Shown: positions 45,327 through 53,737 of the stretch, piece after piece | Numbering within the stretch: the stretch's first letter is position 1 | Layout: every line of letters starts with the position of its first letter | Assembly: GCA_013360295.1 (NCBI GenBank) | Contig: JABWCL010000009.1 | Location: forward strand, 1 to 64,000 | DNA from: Ignavibacteriaceae bacterium | GTDB lineage: Bacteria; Bacteroidota; Ignavibacteria; Ignavibacteriales; Ignavibacteriaceae | DNA: 64,000 nt | Reading direction: 5' to 3' | Notes under the pieces: generated by a model | Told to the model about the DNA's origin: nothing | Database searches by the model: none | What the model saw: the letters and a program-made list of their open reading frames with translations, nothing else | Position numbers and translations under genes: made by a program

Positions 45327-46610
45327 TTACTTTTTCTTTTCACCGTTACGCTTTTTCTCTACGCTTACAACGGATCCGTCATTTAGTTCTCTCGAAATTG
45401 CCCGGTAGCTTCCAGAAATTACTTCCTCTCCACCTTTAATACCCTCCAGGACCTGAATATAATTATCATCACTAATGCCGGTTTTAACTTTTACTGACTT
45501 CGCTTTCCCTTGTTTTACTACGAATACTATCTCCTCGATCTTCTCCTGGCCATTCTTTTCCGTTTTAACCTGTGTAACCTGGTTCTCTTCTTCCTCTTCG
45601 CCCGCAAACATATTAAAGTCACCCCTTGCAGTGATGCTTACTAAAGGAACCGCAATGACGTTAGCACGGGTCTCAGTTTCAATCGTACTATTACATGACA
45701 TTCCCGGACGGAGATTTTTATCGTAATCCAGCACTCTTATCTTAACTTCGAAATTGACTACCTGGTCCTGCGTTCCTAAGCCGGCGGTCTTGGCGCTGTT
45801 CCCGATTTCACTAACTACTCCCTTTAGTATCCGGTCACCGAAAGCGTCTACTTTTATCCTTGCAGTATCACCGAGGGTGATCAAGACGATATCATTCTCA
45901 TCCACATCGACAATGGAAACCATTTTCGATAAATCTGCTACAGTCATTATATTTGTTCCCTGACTGAATCCGCTGCCCAGAACTCTTTCACCAAGTTCAA
46001 CGTTCAACTGGGTAACGGTTCCTGCTATAGGAGCAATAATCGTTGTTTTATTCAATTGTTCAAATGCCTCTTTAACTGAGGCTTCGTTTTGCGAAACCAT
46101 CGCTTCGGCTGATTCAAGCTGCGCAATTATTGACAGATATTCAGTCTTGGCATTTTCGATTTCCGCGTCACTGGCAAGCTTTTTGGCGTGAAGTTCTTTT
46201 ACACGGTTATAGTTGGAAGTCACCCTCTCCTTTTCAGCTTTCCTCATTGAAAGACTCGCTTTAGCTGACTGAAGATTCGCTTCGGCTCTTTGTTTGGCAG
46301 CGACATATGTATCGGCCTTAATCCTTAATAGAACATCGCCTCTCTTAACCTGGTCGCCTTCCTTAACAGGTAATGAGACAATTTCGCCAGTAACTTCCGG
46401 GGTGATGATCACTTTGAATTCAGGATCTATTTTGCCAGTAGCCGTAACGGTTTGAGTGATCGTACGTTTCTCAACAATCTCTGTCTGAACCTTTATCACT
46501 TCGCTCTTATTACCCTGTGTGATAACAAGAATTATAATCGCGAGTATCAGTACTCCGATTCCACTGAACAAATATATTTTCTTTTTCGATTTCTTACCGT
46601 TCTTTGCCAT
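45327..46610 (-). CDS. Periplasmic adaptor (membrane fusion) protein, MacA type
   Basis: 427 residues: an N-terminal membrane anchor (IYLFSGIGVLILAIIILVI), a lipoyl-like/barrel-sandwich half (about 55-95, TVTATGKIDPEFKVIITPEVTGEIVSLPVKEGDQVKRGD), an alpha-helical hairpin (about 95-190) that docks with the outer-membrane channel, the second lipoyl half, and a beta-barrel with a membrane-proximal domain. This is the HlyD/MacA architecture. It bridges the ABC permeases and the TolC-like protein encoded just upstream (14-base spacer). It has a strong Shine-Dalgarno (TTAGGAG) before the ATG. Confidence 0.93.
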   Translation of the reverse strand: MAKNGKKSKKKIYLFSGIGVLILAIIILVITQGNKSEVIKVQTEIVEKRTITQTVTATGKIDPEFKVIITPEVTGEIVSLPVKEGDQVKRGDVLLRIKADTYVAAKQRAEANLQSAKASLSMRKAEKERVTSNYNRVKELHAKKLASDAEIENAKTEYLSIIAQLESAEAMVSQNEASVKEAFEQLNKTTIIAPIAGTVTQLNVELGERVLGSGFSQGTNIMTVADLSKMVSIVDVDENDIVLITLGDTARIKVDAFGDRILKGVVSEIGNSAKTAGLGTQDQVVNFEVKIRVLDYDKNLRPGMSCNSTIETETRANVIAVPLVSITARGDFNMFAGEEEEENQVTQVKTEKNGQEKIEEIVFVVKQGKAKSVKVKTGISDDNYIQVLEGIKGGEEVISGSYRAISRELNDGSVVSVEKKRNGEKKK

Positions 46611-46624
46611 AGTATCTCCTAAAT

Positions 46625-47929
46625 CTAATTTTCATATTTTTCGAAATTTATCGAACCGATCCTGTAGTCCAGTTCCTCTTTATACTTCAAATAACTCACT
46701 CTCGCGCTGATGTAACTCGAGACTGCATTAGTATACTCTGAATTCGCTATCAGTACATTCAGTAGAGTAGTGGATCCAAGAGAATATTTTTCTTCTTCAA
46801 TTCTTCTGTTCTCTGTTGACGCAAATACGTTTTTCCTGCTAACTTCCAGACCCTTTTGTGCGGTAACCATATCCAGGTAAGTTTTCTGCATCTCTTTCGT
46901 TATTACTTTCTCAAGGTCCCTTAACTCAAGCTCCTTATTTCTCTTATTGACTTCTGCAATCTGAATCCTGTTTTCTACGCTCCAGCCGGAAAAAATCGGT
47001 ATGCTTAAGGTCAGGCCGAAAGAGTACTGTCTGTCATTAAACAAACTTCCCACCTCGTTAGATGAGGTACCAAAACTTATACTATTGCTTAAAACAGGTA
47101 AGTGGCCTGCTTTATTAATGGTCATTTGCTCTTCAGCATTAAGTAAGCCGATCTTTGCGCTTAAATAATCCGGTCTTTTATTAAAAGCTGCTTCTATCAT
47201 AGACCTAAGGCTTTCAACGTTAAATTCTTCGATTACTACAATGCTATCCCCACTTTCAGTAGGATCACTTAGTTCATAATTTTCAAGAACATCAAGCCCC
47301 AGATAATATAGAAAAGCTGATTTTGAATTTTCAAAATTATTTGAAGCCCTGAGTAATTCAAGTTCCGCCGTTCCGACTTTAACCTGCTGCTGATAAACAT
47401 CTGCAAGGGTCACTGAACCGAGTTTATTTCGCTCGGTTATTATCTCAAGGTTTTTCTTATTCCAGGCAAGATCATCTTCCCTGACCTTCATCAATTTCCG
47501 CAGGTAAATCAGGTCATAGTAGGAACTAATTGTTTGGAATACAATGTCCTGTTTTATCTTCTTAATGTCTAAAAGCGCTGATTCATAATCATTATACTTG
47601 GAGCGGAGATTTGAATAGTTCGCTAAGCCGTCATAAAGCACCCAGTTGGAATTCACCCCAGCGTTAAATCTTCCGCCATCCACGGCCGGGAAATTCTTAT
47701 TCTCAGTTCTCGACCAGTTCCAGCCGACATTTCCGTTAACACTCGGTAACAATTCACCTAAAGCAGCTTTAACGTTTGATTCGACAGACACCAGTCCGTT
47801 ATTTATTTTCTGGATCTGTATATTATTTTTCAGTGCAATCTTAACTGCTTCATCCAGGCTCAATTGCCTCTGTGGGAATAAACTGACGGATGAAATCAGG
47901 AAAATGAATATGATCACAATTTGTTTCAT
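46625..47929 (-). CDS. TolC-family outer membrane efflux protein
   Basis: 434 residues from the ATG at 47929, which gives a signal peptide (MKQIVIIFIFLISSVSLFPQ) and has GGAG 7 bases upstream. An open frame continues upstream into the tRNA-Phe gene but shows no coding character. The mature protein has the outer-membrane-efflux layout of long helical repeats: LSLDEAVKIALKNNIQIQ, GELLPSVNGNVGWNWS, and the second half beginning NKRPDYLSAKIGLLNAEEQMTINKAGHLPVLS. It forms the outer channel for the MacA-like adaptor and ABC components encoded downstream, and is the first gene of that operon. Confidence 0.92.
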   Translation of the reverse strand: MKQIVIIFIFLISSVSLFPQRQLSLDEAVKIALKNNIQIQKINNGLVSVESNVKAALGELLPSVNGNVGWNWSRTENKNFPAVDGGRFNAGVNSNWVLYDGLANYSNLRSKYNDYESALLDIKKIKQDIVFQTISSYYDLIYLRKLMKVREDDLAWNKKNLEIITERNKLGSVTLADVYQQQVKVGTAELELLRASNNFENSKSAFLYYLGLDVLENYELSDPTESGDSIVVIEEFNVESLRSMIEAAFNKRPDYLSAKIGLLNAEEQMTINKAGHLPVLSNSISFGTSSNEVGSLFNDRQYSFGLTLSIPIFSGWSVENRIQIAEVNKRNKELELRDLEKVITKEMQKTYLDMVTAQKGLEVSRKNVFASTENRRIEEEKYSLGSTTLLNVLIANSEYTNAVSSYISARVSYLKYKEELDYRIGSINFEKYEN

Positions 47930-48047
47930 TAAGTCTCCATACTGGAATATTTTTAAATCACGTTTAAATATGGGTTGTAGTTCATAAAATTGATGGGCAT
48001 AAAATATGAGCGGCGGCAGGTACTGATGAATGGTAACACCAAAAGAT

Positions 48048-48080
48048 AAAAAAAATGCGAAAGGTCGGTATCTTTCGCAT
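48048..48080 (-). terminator. Terminator of the tRNA-Phe transcript
   Basis: Minus-strand stem ATGCGAAAG...CTTTCGCAT (9 bp, 8-base loop) followed by eight T residues, beginning 7 bases past the tRNA 3' end. A textbook intrinsic terminator that also insulates the TolC operon. Confidence 0.95.
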
Positions 48081-48086
48081 ATGAGG

Positions 48087-48159
48087 TGGGCAGAGAGGGA
48101 ATCGAACCCCCGACACAAGGATTTTCAGTCCTTTGCTCTACCGACTGAGCTATCTGCCC
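48087..48159 (-). tRNA. tRNA-Phe (anticodon GAA)
   Basis: A 73-base cloverleaf. Acceptor stem GGGCAGA pairs with TCTGCCC; D-arm GCTCAGTCGGTAGAGC; anticodon stem-loop GGACTGAAAATCC with GAA in the loop; T-arm GGGGGTTCGATTCCCTC. Discriminator A. The 3' CCA is not encoded (the DNA reads ACCT), so it must be added afterwards. Strong terminator directly downstream. Confidence 0.97.
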
Positions 48160-48189
48160 TGTTCTCAAAAATTCAATTATTTTATCGTC

Positions 48190-48216
48190 AAAAAAGTAGC
48201 CGCAAGTTTGCGGCTA
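48190..48216 (-). terminator. Terminator of the tRNA-Val transcript
   Basis: Minus-strand inverted repeat TAGCCGCAA/TTGCGGCTA with a 2-base centre (a 7-bp stem with a 6-base loop in practice) followed by C and six T residues, 4 bases downstream of the tRNA-Val gene. Confidence 0.9.
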
Positions 48217-48220
48217 AGTG

Positions 48221-48295
48221 TGGGGGCTGAAGGAGTCGAACCTCCGACCCTCTGCTTGTAAGGCAGATGCTCTAAACCAACTGAGCTAAGCCCCC
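48221..48295 (-). tRNA. tRNA-Val (anticodon TAC)
   Basis: A 75-base cloverleaf. Acceptor GGGGGCT pairs with AGCCCCC; D-arm GCTCAGTTGGTTTAGAGC; anticodon arm TCTGCCTTACAAGCAGA with TAC; T-arm GGAGGTTCGACTCC. Discriminator A; CCA not encoded (ACAC in the DNA). It has its own terminator, separate from that of tRNA-Phe. Confidence 0.97.
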
Positions 48296-48350
48296 CCAAA
48301 AAAATTAGACTGTAAATATGTAAAAATTTTTATTAATAACAAAATTTCTG

Positions 48351-48423
48351 AGCGAGCGACGGGACTCGAACCCGCGGCCATTAGCTTGGGAAGCTAATGC
48401 TCTACCAACTGAGCTACGCTCGC
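48351..48423 (-). tRNA. tRNA-Gly (anticodon CCC)
   Basis: A 73-base cloverleaf. Acceptor GCGAGCG pairs with CGCTCGC; D-arm GCTCAGTTGGTAGAGC; anticodon arm TTAGCTTCCCAAGCTAA with CCC, reading GGG; T-arm GCGGGTTCGAGTCCCGT. Discriminator T, usual for glycine tRNAs. CCA not encoded (TCAG). No GC-rich terminator follows it, only an AT-only inverted repeat, so it may be read through into tRNA-Val. Confidence 0.96.
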
Positions 48424-48428
48424 ATATC

Positions 48429-48436
48429 CAAAAATA
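48429..48436 (-). promoter_or_regulatory. Candidate -7 element before tRNA-Gly
   Basis: TATTTTTG on the minus strand fits TAnnTTTG and ends 5 bases before the first base of tRNA-Gly, which would put the start of transcription at or very near the mature 5' end. No TTTG stands 19-21 bases further up, so support is partial. Confidence 0.28.
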
Positions 48437-48466
48437 CAAAAAATCCAATTAATGAAAAATATTAAA

Positions 48467-51400
48467 TTATAAGATAAATGCGTTTTTGATTAAATCAGCC
48501 TGCTGTTTTGCGGATAACTTAGAAGAGCCAACAGCAGGACTAGCGCTTGCGGGACGCCCTGAATATACAAGTTTTTGTCCATGAGTAAGATCTTCAACTA
48601 GTAAAGGACTTATAAAACTCCAGGCTCCCATATTCTTCGGTTCTTCCTGTACCCAGCAGACTTTATTAGCTTTTGAATAAGAGCTGAGCAGCTCACGAAT
48701 TTTCTTTTCTTCATAGGGATAATACTGCTCAAGGCGAACTATAGCGGCATCAGTTATATTATTATCATTACTGTATTTAATCAATTCATAATACACCTTG
48801 CCGGATGTGAGTATCACACGCCTGACTTTTTCCCTGTTCTGAACAGCATCATCGTCAATCACCTCTCTGAACTCTCCTTTAATAAATTCAGTCTTAGGAC
48901 TCTTTGCTTCGTTGAGTCGAAGTAATGATTTTGGCGTCATTATAATCAAGGGTCTGATAATCCCCTTTTTCATATGCCGTCTTAACAGATGGAAATACTG
49001 TGCCGGAGTAGTAGGATTACAAACTTCAATATTATCCTGGGCGCAAAGCGACAAGAATCGTTCCAGCCTGGCACTGGAGTGTTCCGGCCCCTGACCTTCG
49101 AACCCGTGTGGCAACAGCATTACCACATTAGATGGACTTTGCCATTTTTCTGCTGACGCAACGATAAAATTATCGATTATCACCTGTGCACCATTGGCAA
49201 AATCACCAAACTGAGCTTCCCATAAAACAAGTTTTATAGGATCCGCCAGACTATAACCATATTCGAATCCCAATACAGCTGCCTCAGAAAGAAAACTATC
49301 CAAAGCTTCGATATTAGCCTGTTTGTTAAACATATGATTTATCGGCAGATATTCCTGCCCGGTATTCATATCTGTCAGTGCGAGATGCCTTTGACTAAAA
49401 GTACCCCTCACACTATCCTGTCCGCTTAATCTGATAGGCGTTCCTTCCTGTAAGAGGCTTGCAAAAGCAAGAGATTCTCCGGTTGCCCAATCTGCTGACT
49501 CCTTACCATGAATAATCTCCCGCCGTTTAGCCAGGAATTTCTGAAGTTTGGGGTGAATGTTAAAGTTTTCCGGAACAGATGTCATCCTAAGAAGCAATTC
49601 ATCCAAAACTTTTTCAGTAACCGCAGTTTTATGCGAATGCTTAACAGCTTTAATCTTATCCTTTGAGACTGCTAACGGAAGATCAATCTTAAAATCGATA
49701 TGTTTTTTCTTTACTTTATCATATGCCTGATTAAGTTTCTTCTCAAATTCATCTACGAGCCGGTCATATTCGTCAGGCGTAATAATTCCGTCCTGAACGA
49801 GTTTCCCCGAATATATCTTAAGAACGGAAGGATGAGTCTTTATCTTTTCATAGAGTAATGGCTGCGTAAATCCGGGTTCGTCTCCTTCATTATGTCCGTG
49901 TCTCCTGTATCCAAGAAGATCAATGATTACATCTTTATGAAACTGCTGTCTGTACATATAAGCTATCTTAATCACCCACAGTGCGGCTTCCGGATCATCT
50001 CCGTTAACGTGAAAAATTGGCGCCTGGACCATTTTTGCAACATCCGACGCATATTCAGAAGATCGAGCATCCTCCGAAGTTGTTGTAAATCCGATTTGAT
50101 TATTAATAATTAGATGAATTGTTCCTCCGGTTCTGTAACCCTTCAACTGAGAAAGATTTAGTGTTTCCGCTACCACTCCCTGCCCGGCAAAAGCAGCATC
50201 ACCGTGAATAAGAACCGGCAACACATGTTTATGTCCTTTATCTTCGATCCTTGTCTGCTTAGCCCTGACGATACCTTCAACAACCGGGTTCACCCATTCG
50301 AGATGACTTGGGTTTGACGCGATCGAAACCGTAATATTATTCCCGAAGTGCGTTTTATAATTACCGGCAGCACCTAAATGATATTTTACATCACCCGACC
50401 CCTGATAAGATTCGGAGTCTATAATATCTTCGAACTCAGAAAAAATTGAATCGTAATGCTTTCCGATAATATTACCGAGTACATTAAGCCTTCCGCGGTG
50501 TGCCATTCCCAGGACAACTTCTTTAACATCATCATTTGCGGCTTCATTCAGAAGCATATCTAAAACAGGAATAACTGTCTCTGATCCTTCAAGGGAAAAT
50601 CGTTTGTGTCCCCTGAACTTGTTATGAATGAAAGACTCAAATTTTTCAGCCTGTATAAGTTTGTTAAGTGCGTTCCGCTTAACTTCGGGACTGAAACCTG
50701 GTTTATTCTGCACAGGTTCCATGGTCTTCTGGAGCCAGGTTTTTTCCTCGTGATTTTGGATGTGCATATATTCTACACCGATTTTATCACAATAGGTGTT
50801 TTGAAGTAAGGTGAGTATGTTCCTCAGTGTTGCGATCCTTAATCCTCCGAAACCACCAGTTATAAACTGACGGTCAAAATCCCAAATCGTCAGTTTATGG
50901 AATGAAGGATCAAGCTCCGCGTGGTAAATATTTTGTGAACCGAGGGGATCAATTGATGCAATAAGATGCCCTCTGACCCGATACATATTTATCAGTTGAA
51001 GTACACGTGACTGTTTTTCGGCCTCTAAAGCATACGGGATTGAATCGTAACCCTGTGGCTGTACATCCGTTTCCCACGTAATCGGTTTGAGCGGAACCCT
51101 TAGAGAGCTGAAAATCTCTTCATAGAAATTGTTTTTGCCGAGCAAAAGATCGTGAATTTCTTTGAGAAACATTCCTGATTCAGCACCTTGAATAATTCTA
51201 TGATCGTAAGTACTGGTAACTGTAAGAACCTTACTTATGCCCAGATTTGAGATGGTTTCAGGTGACATCGCCTGGTATGCGGCTGGATAGTGAATCGCAC
51301 CTGTAGCAATAATTGCCCCCTGCCCTAACATTAATCTGGGTACGGAGGCTACCGTTCCAATAGTTCCCGGGTTAGTCAGAGTTATAGTTGTTCCCAGGAA

Positions 51401-52069
51401 TTCCTGCGGATCAATCTGTCCGCTACGGGATTTCTTAATCAATTCTTCGTACTTATAGTAGAATCCCGCGAAGCTGAGAGAATCAGCGTTTTTAATATTG
51501 GGAACAAGCAATGAACGGCTGCCGTCTTTCCTTTCCACATCAATAGCTATTCCGATATTAATTGATTTCCGCCTGATTAGGTGTGGCTTTTCATCGATTA
51601 CCGTGAAAGCATTGTTCAATGACCGGAACTTCTTAATTGCTGTGATTATTGCGTAGGCTATAATATGCGTGAAAGATATTTTCTCCCTGCTATTCTTTTG
51701 GAGAAATGAATTGAGACTTATTCGATTCTCTTCAAGAAGTTTTACAGGGATACTCCTTTGAGAAGTCGCGGTCGGAATCGAGAGGCTTGATTCCATATTG
51801 TCTAATATTTTAGAAGCGCTGCCCGCAATTACTTTTAAATCATCCCCATCATCGGGAATTGGCATTGCCATTCTGGGTGAAACCATTATCCCCTTCTTAA
51901 TTTCTTCAGGAAGGACGTCAACCGACCCCGAATCTCCCCTGAAGTAGTTTTTCCAGTATTGTGGAACTGAGTTCGGGTCCTCCCGGAACTGCTCATACAT
52001 ATATTCAACGAACCAGGAATTTGAACCGAATTCTTCTATATTTGGATCTTTATTAATATTTTCGCTCAT
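48467..52069 (-). CDS. kgd: 2-oxoglutarate dehydrogenase E1 fused to an E2-like succinyltransferase domain (Kgd/OdhA type)
   Basis: 1200 residues. N-terminal E1o docking-like helix (NSWFVEYMYEQFREDPNSVPQYW, 17-39); a short linker; a 2-oxoacid dehydrogenase acyltransferase catalytic domain (about 105-320) whose active site is TYDHRIIQG with H290; then the full E1 component (about 345-1200) with AHRGRLNVLGN, HGDAAFAGQGVVAE, FGDFANGAQVIIDNF, and the C-terminal LVYSGRPASASPAVGSS. This is the fused form known from mycobacteria and corynebacteria, and unlike the usual E1-only SucA it lacks any lipoyl domain, so a lipoyl arm must come from another E2. No sucB lies next to it. Oxidative TCA step: 2-oxoglutarate to succinyl-CoA or, without CoA, succinic semialdehyde. 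Confidence 0.93.
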   Translation of the reverse strand: MSENINKDPNIEEFGSNSWFVEYMYEQFREDPNSVPQYWKNYFRGDSGSVDVLPEEIKKGIMVSPRMAMPIPDDGDDLKVIAGSASKILDNMESSLSIPTATSQRSIPVKLLEENRISLNSFLQKNSREKISFTHIIAYAIITAIKKFRSLNNAFTVIDEKPHLIRRKSINIGIAIDVERKDGSRSLLVPNIKNADSLSFAGFYYKYEELIKKSRSGQIDPQEFLGTTITLTNPGTIGTVASVPRLMLGQGAIIATGAIHYPAAYQAMSPETISNLGISKVLTVTSTYDHRIIQGAESGMFLKEIHDLLLGKNNFYEEIFSSLRVPLKPITWETDVQPQGYDSIPYALEAEKQSRVLQLINMYRVRGHLIASIDPLGSQNIYHAELDPSFHKLTIWDFDRQFITGGFGGLRIATLRNILTLLQNTYCDKIGVEYMHIQNHEEKTWLQKTMEPVQNKPGFSPEVKRNALNKLIQAEKFESFIHNKFRGHKRFSLEGSETVIPVLDMLLNEAANDDVKEVVLGMAHRGRLNVLGNIIGKHYDSIFSEFEDIIDSESYQGSGDVKYHLGAAGNYKTHFGNNITVSIASNPSHLEWVNPVVEGIVRAKQTRIEDKGHKHVLPVLIHGDAAFAGQGVVAETLNLSQLKGYRTGGTIHLIINNQIGFTTTSEDARSSEYASDVAKMVQAPIFHVNGDDPEAALWVIKIAYMYRQQFHKDVIIDLLGYRRHGHNEGDEPGFTQPLLYEKIKTHPSVLKIYSGKLVQDGIITPDEYDRLVDEFEKKLNQAYDKVKKKHIDFKIDLPLAVSKDKIKAVKHSHKTAVTEKVLDELLLRMTSVPENFNIHPKLQKFLAKRREIIHGKESADWATGESLAFASLLQEGTPIRLSGQDSVRGTFSQRHLALTDMNTGQEYLPINHMFNKQANIEALDSFLSEAAVLGFEYGYSLADPIKLVLWEAQFGDFANGAQVIIDNFIVASAEKWQSPSNVVMLLPHGFEGQGPEHSSARLERFLSLCAQDNIEVCNPTTPAQYFHLLRRHMKKGIIRPLIIMTPKSLLRLNEAKSPKTEFIKGEFREVIDDDAVQNREKVRRVILTSGKVYYELIKYSNDNNITDAAIVRLEQYYPYEEKKIRELLSSYSKANKVCWVQEEPKNMGAWSFISPLLVEDLTHGQKLVYSGRPASASPAVGSSKLSAKQQADLIKNAFIL

Positions 52070-52147
52070 AATAAAATTATAAATTTTAGTGGGATTATTG
52101 CTCTCTATTTTAGATTTGAGTTGTAAAGTTAGTTAAAAGATTAATCT

Positions 52148-52801
52148 ATGTCAAAACAAATTAAACAAACGATAGCTGAATTGCGATCCGAATATAAGTC
52201 CCGTACACTCGATATTTCTGATGTTTCCCAGAATCCGTTCGAAATGTTCGACAAATGGTTCACAGAGGCGATTAAATCGGGTATTAGCGAAGCGAATGCC
52301 ATGGCGCTTGCCACCTCCTCCCCAGGTGGGATACCTTCCGTCCGTACTGTACTGCTTAAGGATTTCAATCGGGAAGGGTTTGTGTTTTTTACCAACTATG
52401 AAAGTAAAAAAGGGAAAGATATTTTTCAAAACCCGAAGGCTTCAGTTCTTTTCTTCTGGAAAGAGCTTGAAAGACAGGTCAGGATTTCCGGATCTGTAAA
52501 GAAGACTTCCCGGCAAGAATCAGAGGAATATTTCAATCTCCGACCTATGGATACCCGGATCGGGGCCTGGGCATCAGCCCAAAGCAAACCGATTTCAAGC
52601 AGGTCACAACTGGAAGAAAAATTCAGGCAAATGAAAGAAAAATTTAATTCAGGACCCATTCCCCTTCCCGATTTTTGGGGAGGATATCGCATAATTCCAA
52701 ATGAGTTTGAGTTCTGGCAGGGACGTATAAACAGGCTCCACGACCGGATTTATTACAAAAAGAAGAGAGGTTACTGGCAGATCAGTCGATTAAATCCTTA
52801 A
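52148..52801 (+). CDS. pdxH: Pyridoxamine 5'-phosphate oxidase
   Basis: 217 residues. PdxH oxidises pyridoxine/pyridoxamine phosphate to pyridoxal phosphate with FMN. Visible: [24 protein letters not shown] for FMN binding, [36 protein letters not shown], the [15 protein letters not shown] segment, and the C-terminal [24 protein letters not shown] region with the substrate-binding residues. Normal length. Divergent from kgd; its 3' end overlaps the EamA gene by 20 bases tail to tail. A TAGATTTG element at 52111-52118 could be its -7 box, but no -33 box is evident. Confidence 0.97.
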   Translation: [217 protein letters not shown]

Positions 52802-53648
52802 CGGCTTTAGCCCTTCTCCCGTAGAGATAAATATTCAAGGATAGAGCCAGTATTATGATAATTCCTCCGATGATCGAATATGAGGAGGGAGATTCGCCGT
52901 ATCCAAAATAAACCCACACCGGGTTAAGTACGGGTTCTATCATTGAAAGCAAAGAAGCCTCGATAGCTGTTACCCTTTTTAAGCCATAGCTGAAAATCGC
53001 GTAAGCAATTCCGATTTGAAAAACTCCCAAATAACTAACCATTATGAGGTCATCTGAGTTCAGTGCGACAATTTCAGGGAGAGAGAAACTACAAATCAGA
53101 GCTATAATAATGTTACCCCAGAAAATTGAAGCCGACTGATACTCATTTCCATTTTTTCTGACCAGCAGTAAGAAAGCAGCAAAACATACTCCGGAAGCGA
53201 CTGCTACAAGATTACCGTATAAATACCCCTCTCCGAAATCACCCATAAAAAAAAGAAACATACCGCTAAAGCAAATAATCAGAATAACAAGATTCATCCT
53301 GTCAAATTTTGTTTTCAGCAGCAAAGGCTCGAGTACTAATACATAAAAAGGGGCTGTATACTGAAGAAAAATGGCATTAGCTGCGCTCGTCATTTTTGTC
53401 GCGGCTACGAAAAGTATAAGGATTCCTGCGTAAAAAACCGAACTAAGTATTGACAGACCATTTATTTTTGTGACCTCTATCCTGAAAAGGAACGCGAACA
53501 CCGCGGCTGCGAGGAGTGACCTAAAAAAGGATAGCTGAAATGCATTAAGAGAGATCAATTTAATAAAAATGCCACCGGTACTCCATATCACTCCGGCAAG
53601 TATAACGGCGAAAATACCTCTCTGATGAACGGGAAGAAAATTAAGCAT
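52782..53648 (-). CDS. EamA/DMT-family transporter
   Basis: A 288-residue membrane protein with about ten helices arranged as two repeats of five, typical of the drug/metabolite transporter superfamily. N-terminal GIFAVILAGVIWSTGGIFIKLI and the repeat-2 start GNLVAVASGVCFAAFLLLVRK fit the EamA pattern, as does the VTAIEASLLSMIEPVLNPVWVYFGYGE segment near the end. Substrate cannot be predicted; family members export amino acids and metabolites. It converges on pdxH with a 20-base overlap and is separated from the T9SS gene upstream by a strong terminator. Confidence 0.9.
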   Translation of the reverse strand: MLNFLPVHQRGIFAVILAGVIWSTGGIFIKLISLNAFQLSFFRSLLAAAVFAFLFRIEVTKINGLSILSSVFYAGILILFVAATKMTSAANAIFLQYTAPFYVLVLEPLLLKTKFDRMNLVILIICFSGMFLFFMGDFGEGYLYGNLVAVASGVCFAAFLLLVRKNGNEYQSASIFWGNIIIALICSFSLPEIVALNSDDLIMVSYLGVFQIGIAYAIFSYGLKRVTAIEASLLSMIEPVLNPVWVYFGYGESPSSYSIIGGIIIILALSLNIYLYGRRAKAVKDLID

Positions 53649-53682
53649 ATTCAGAATTTTTTATCAGTACTTACTAAATATG

Positions 53683-53715
53683 CATAAAAAAAGCGCCGGA
53701 GCAAATCCGGCGCTT
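53683..53715 (-). terminator. Terminator after the T9SS Asp-box protein gene
   Basis: Stem AAGCGCCGGA/TCCGGCGCTT (10 bp, 5-base loop) followed on the minus strand by seven T residues; 22 bases past the stop of the 756-aa gene. Very strong intrinsic terminator, marking the end of the minus-strand chain that starts outside the window. Confidence 0.95.
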
Positions 53716-53737
53716 AATATTTTTTAATATACAGAAA

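Noticed and set aside
47930-48118. An upstream extension of the TolC-like reading frame into the tRNA-Phe gene
   Set aside because: The extra 63 codons overlap a tRNA and its terminator, and the ATG at 47929 has both a signal peptide and a good ribosome site.
47953-48168. Open frames of about 70 codons across the tRNA-Phe locus on both strands
   Set aside because: They read through a clear tRNA and terminator hairpin; chance open frames.
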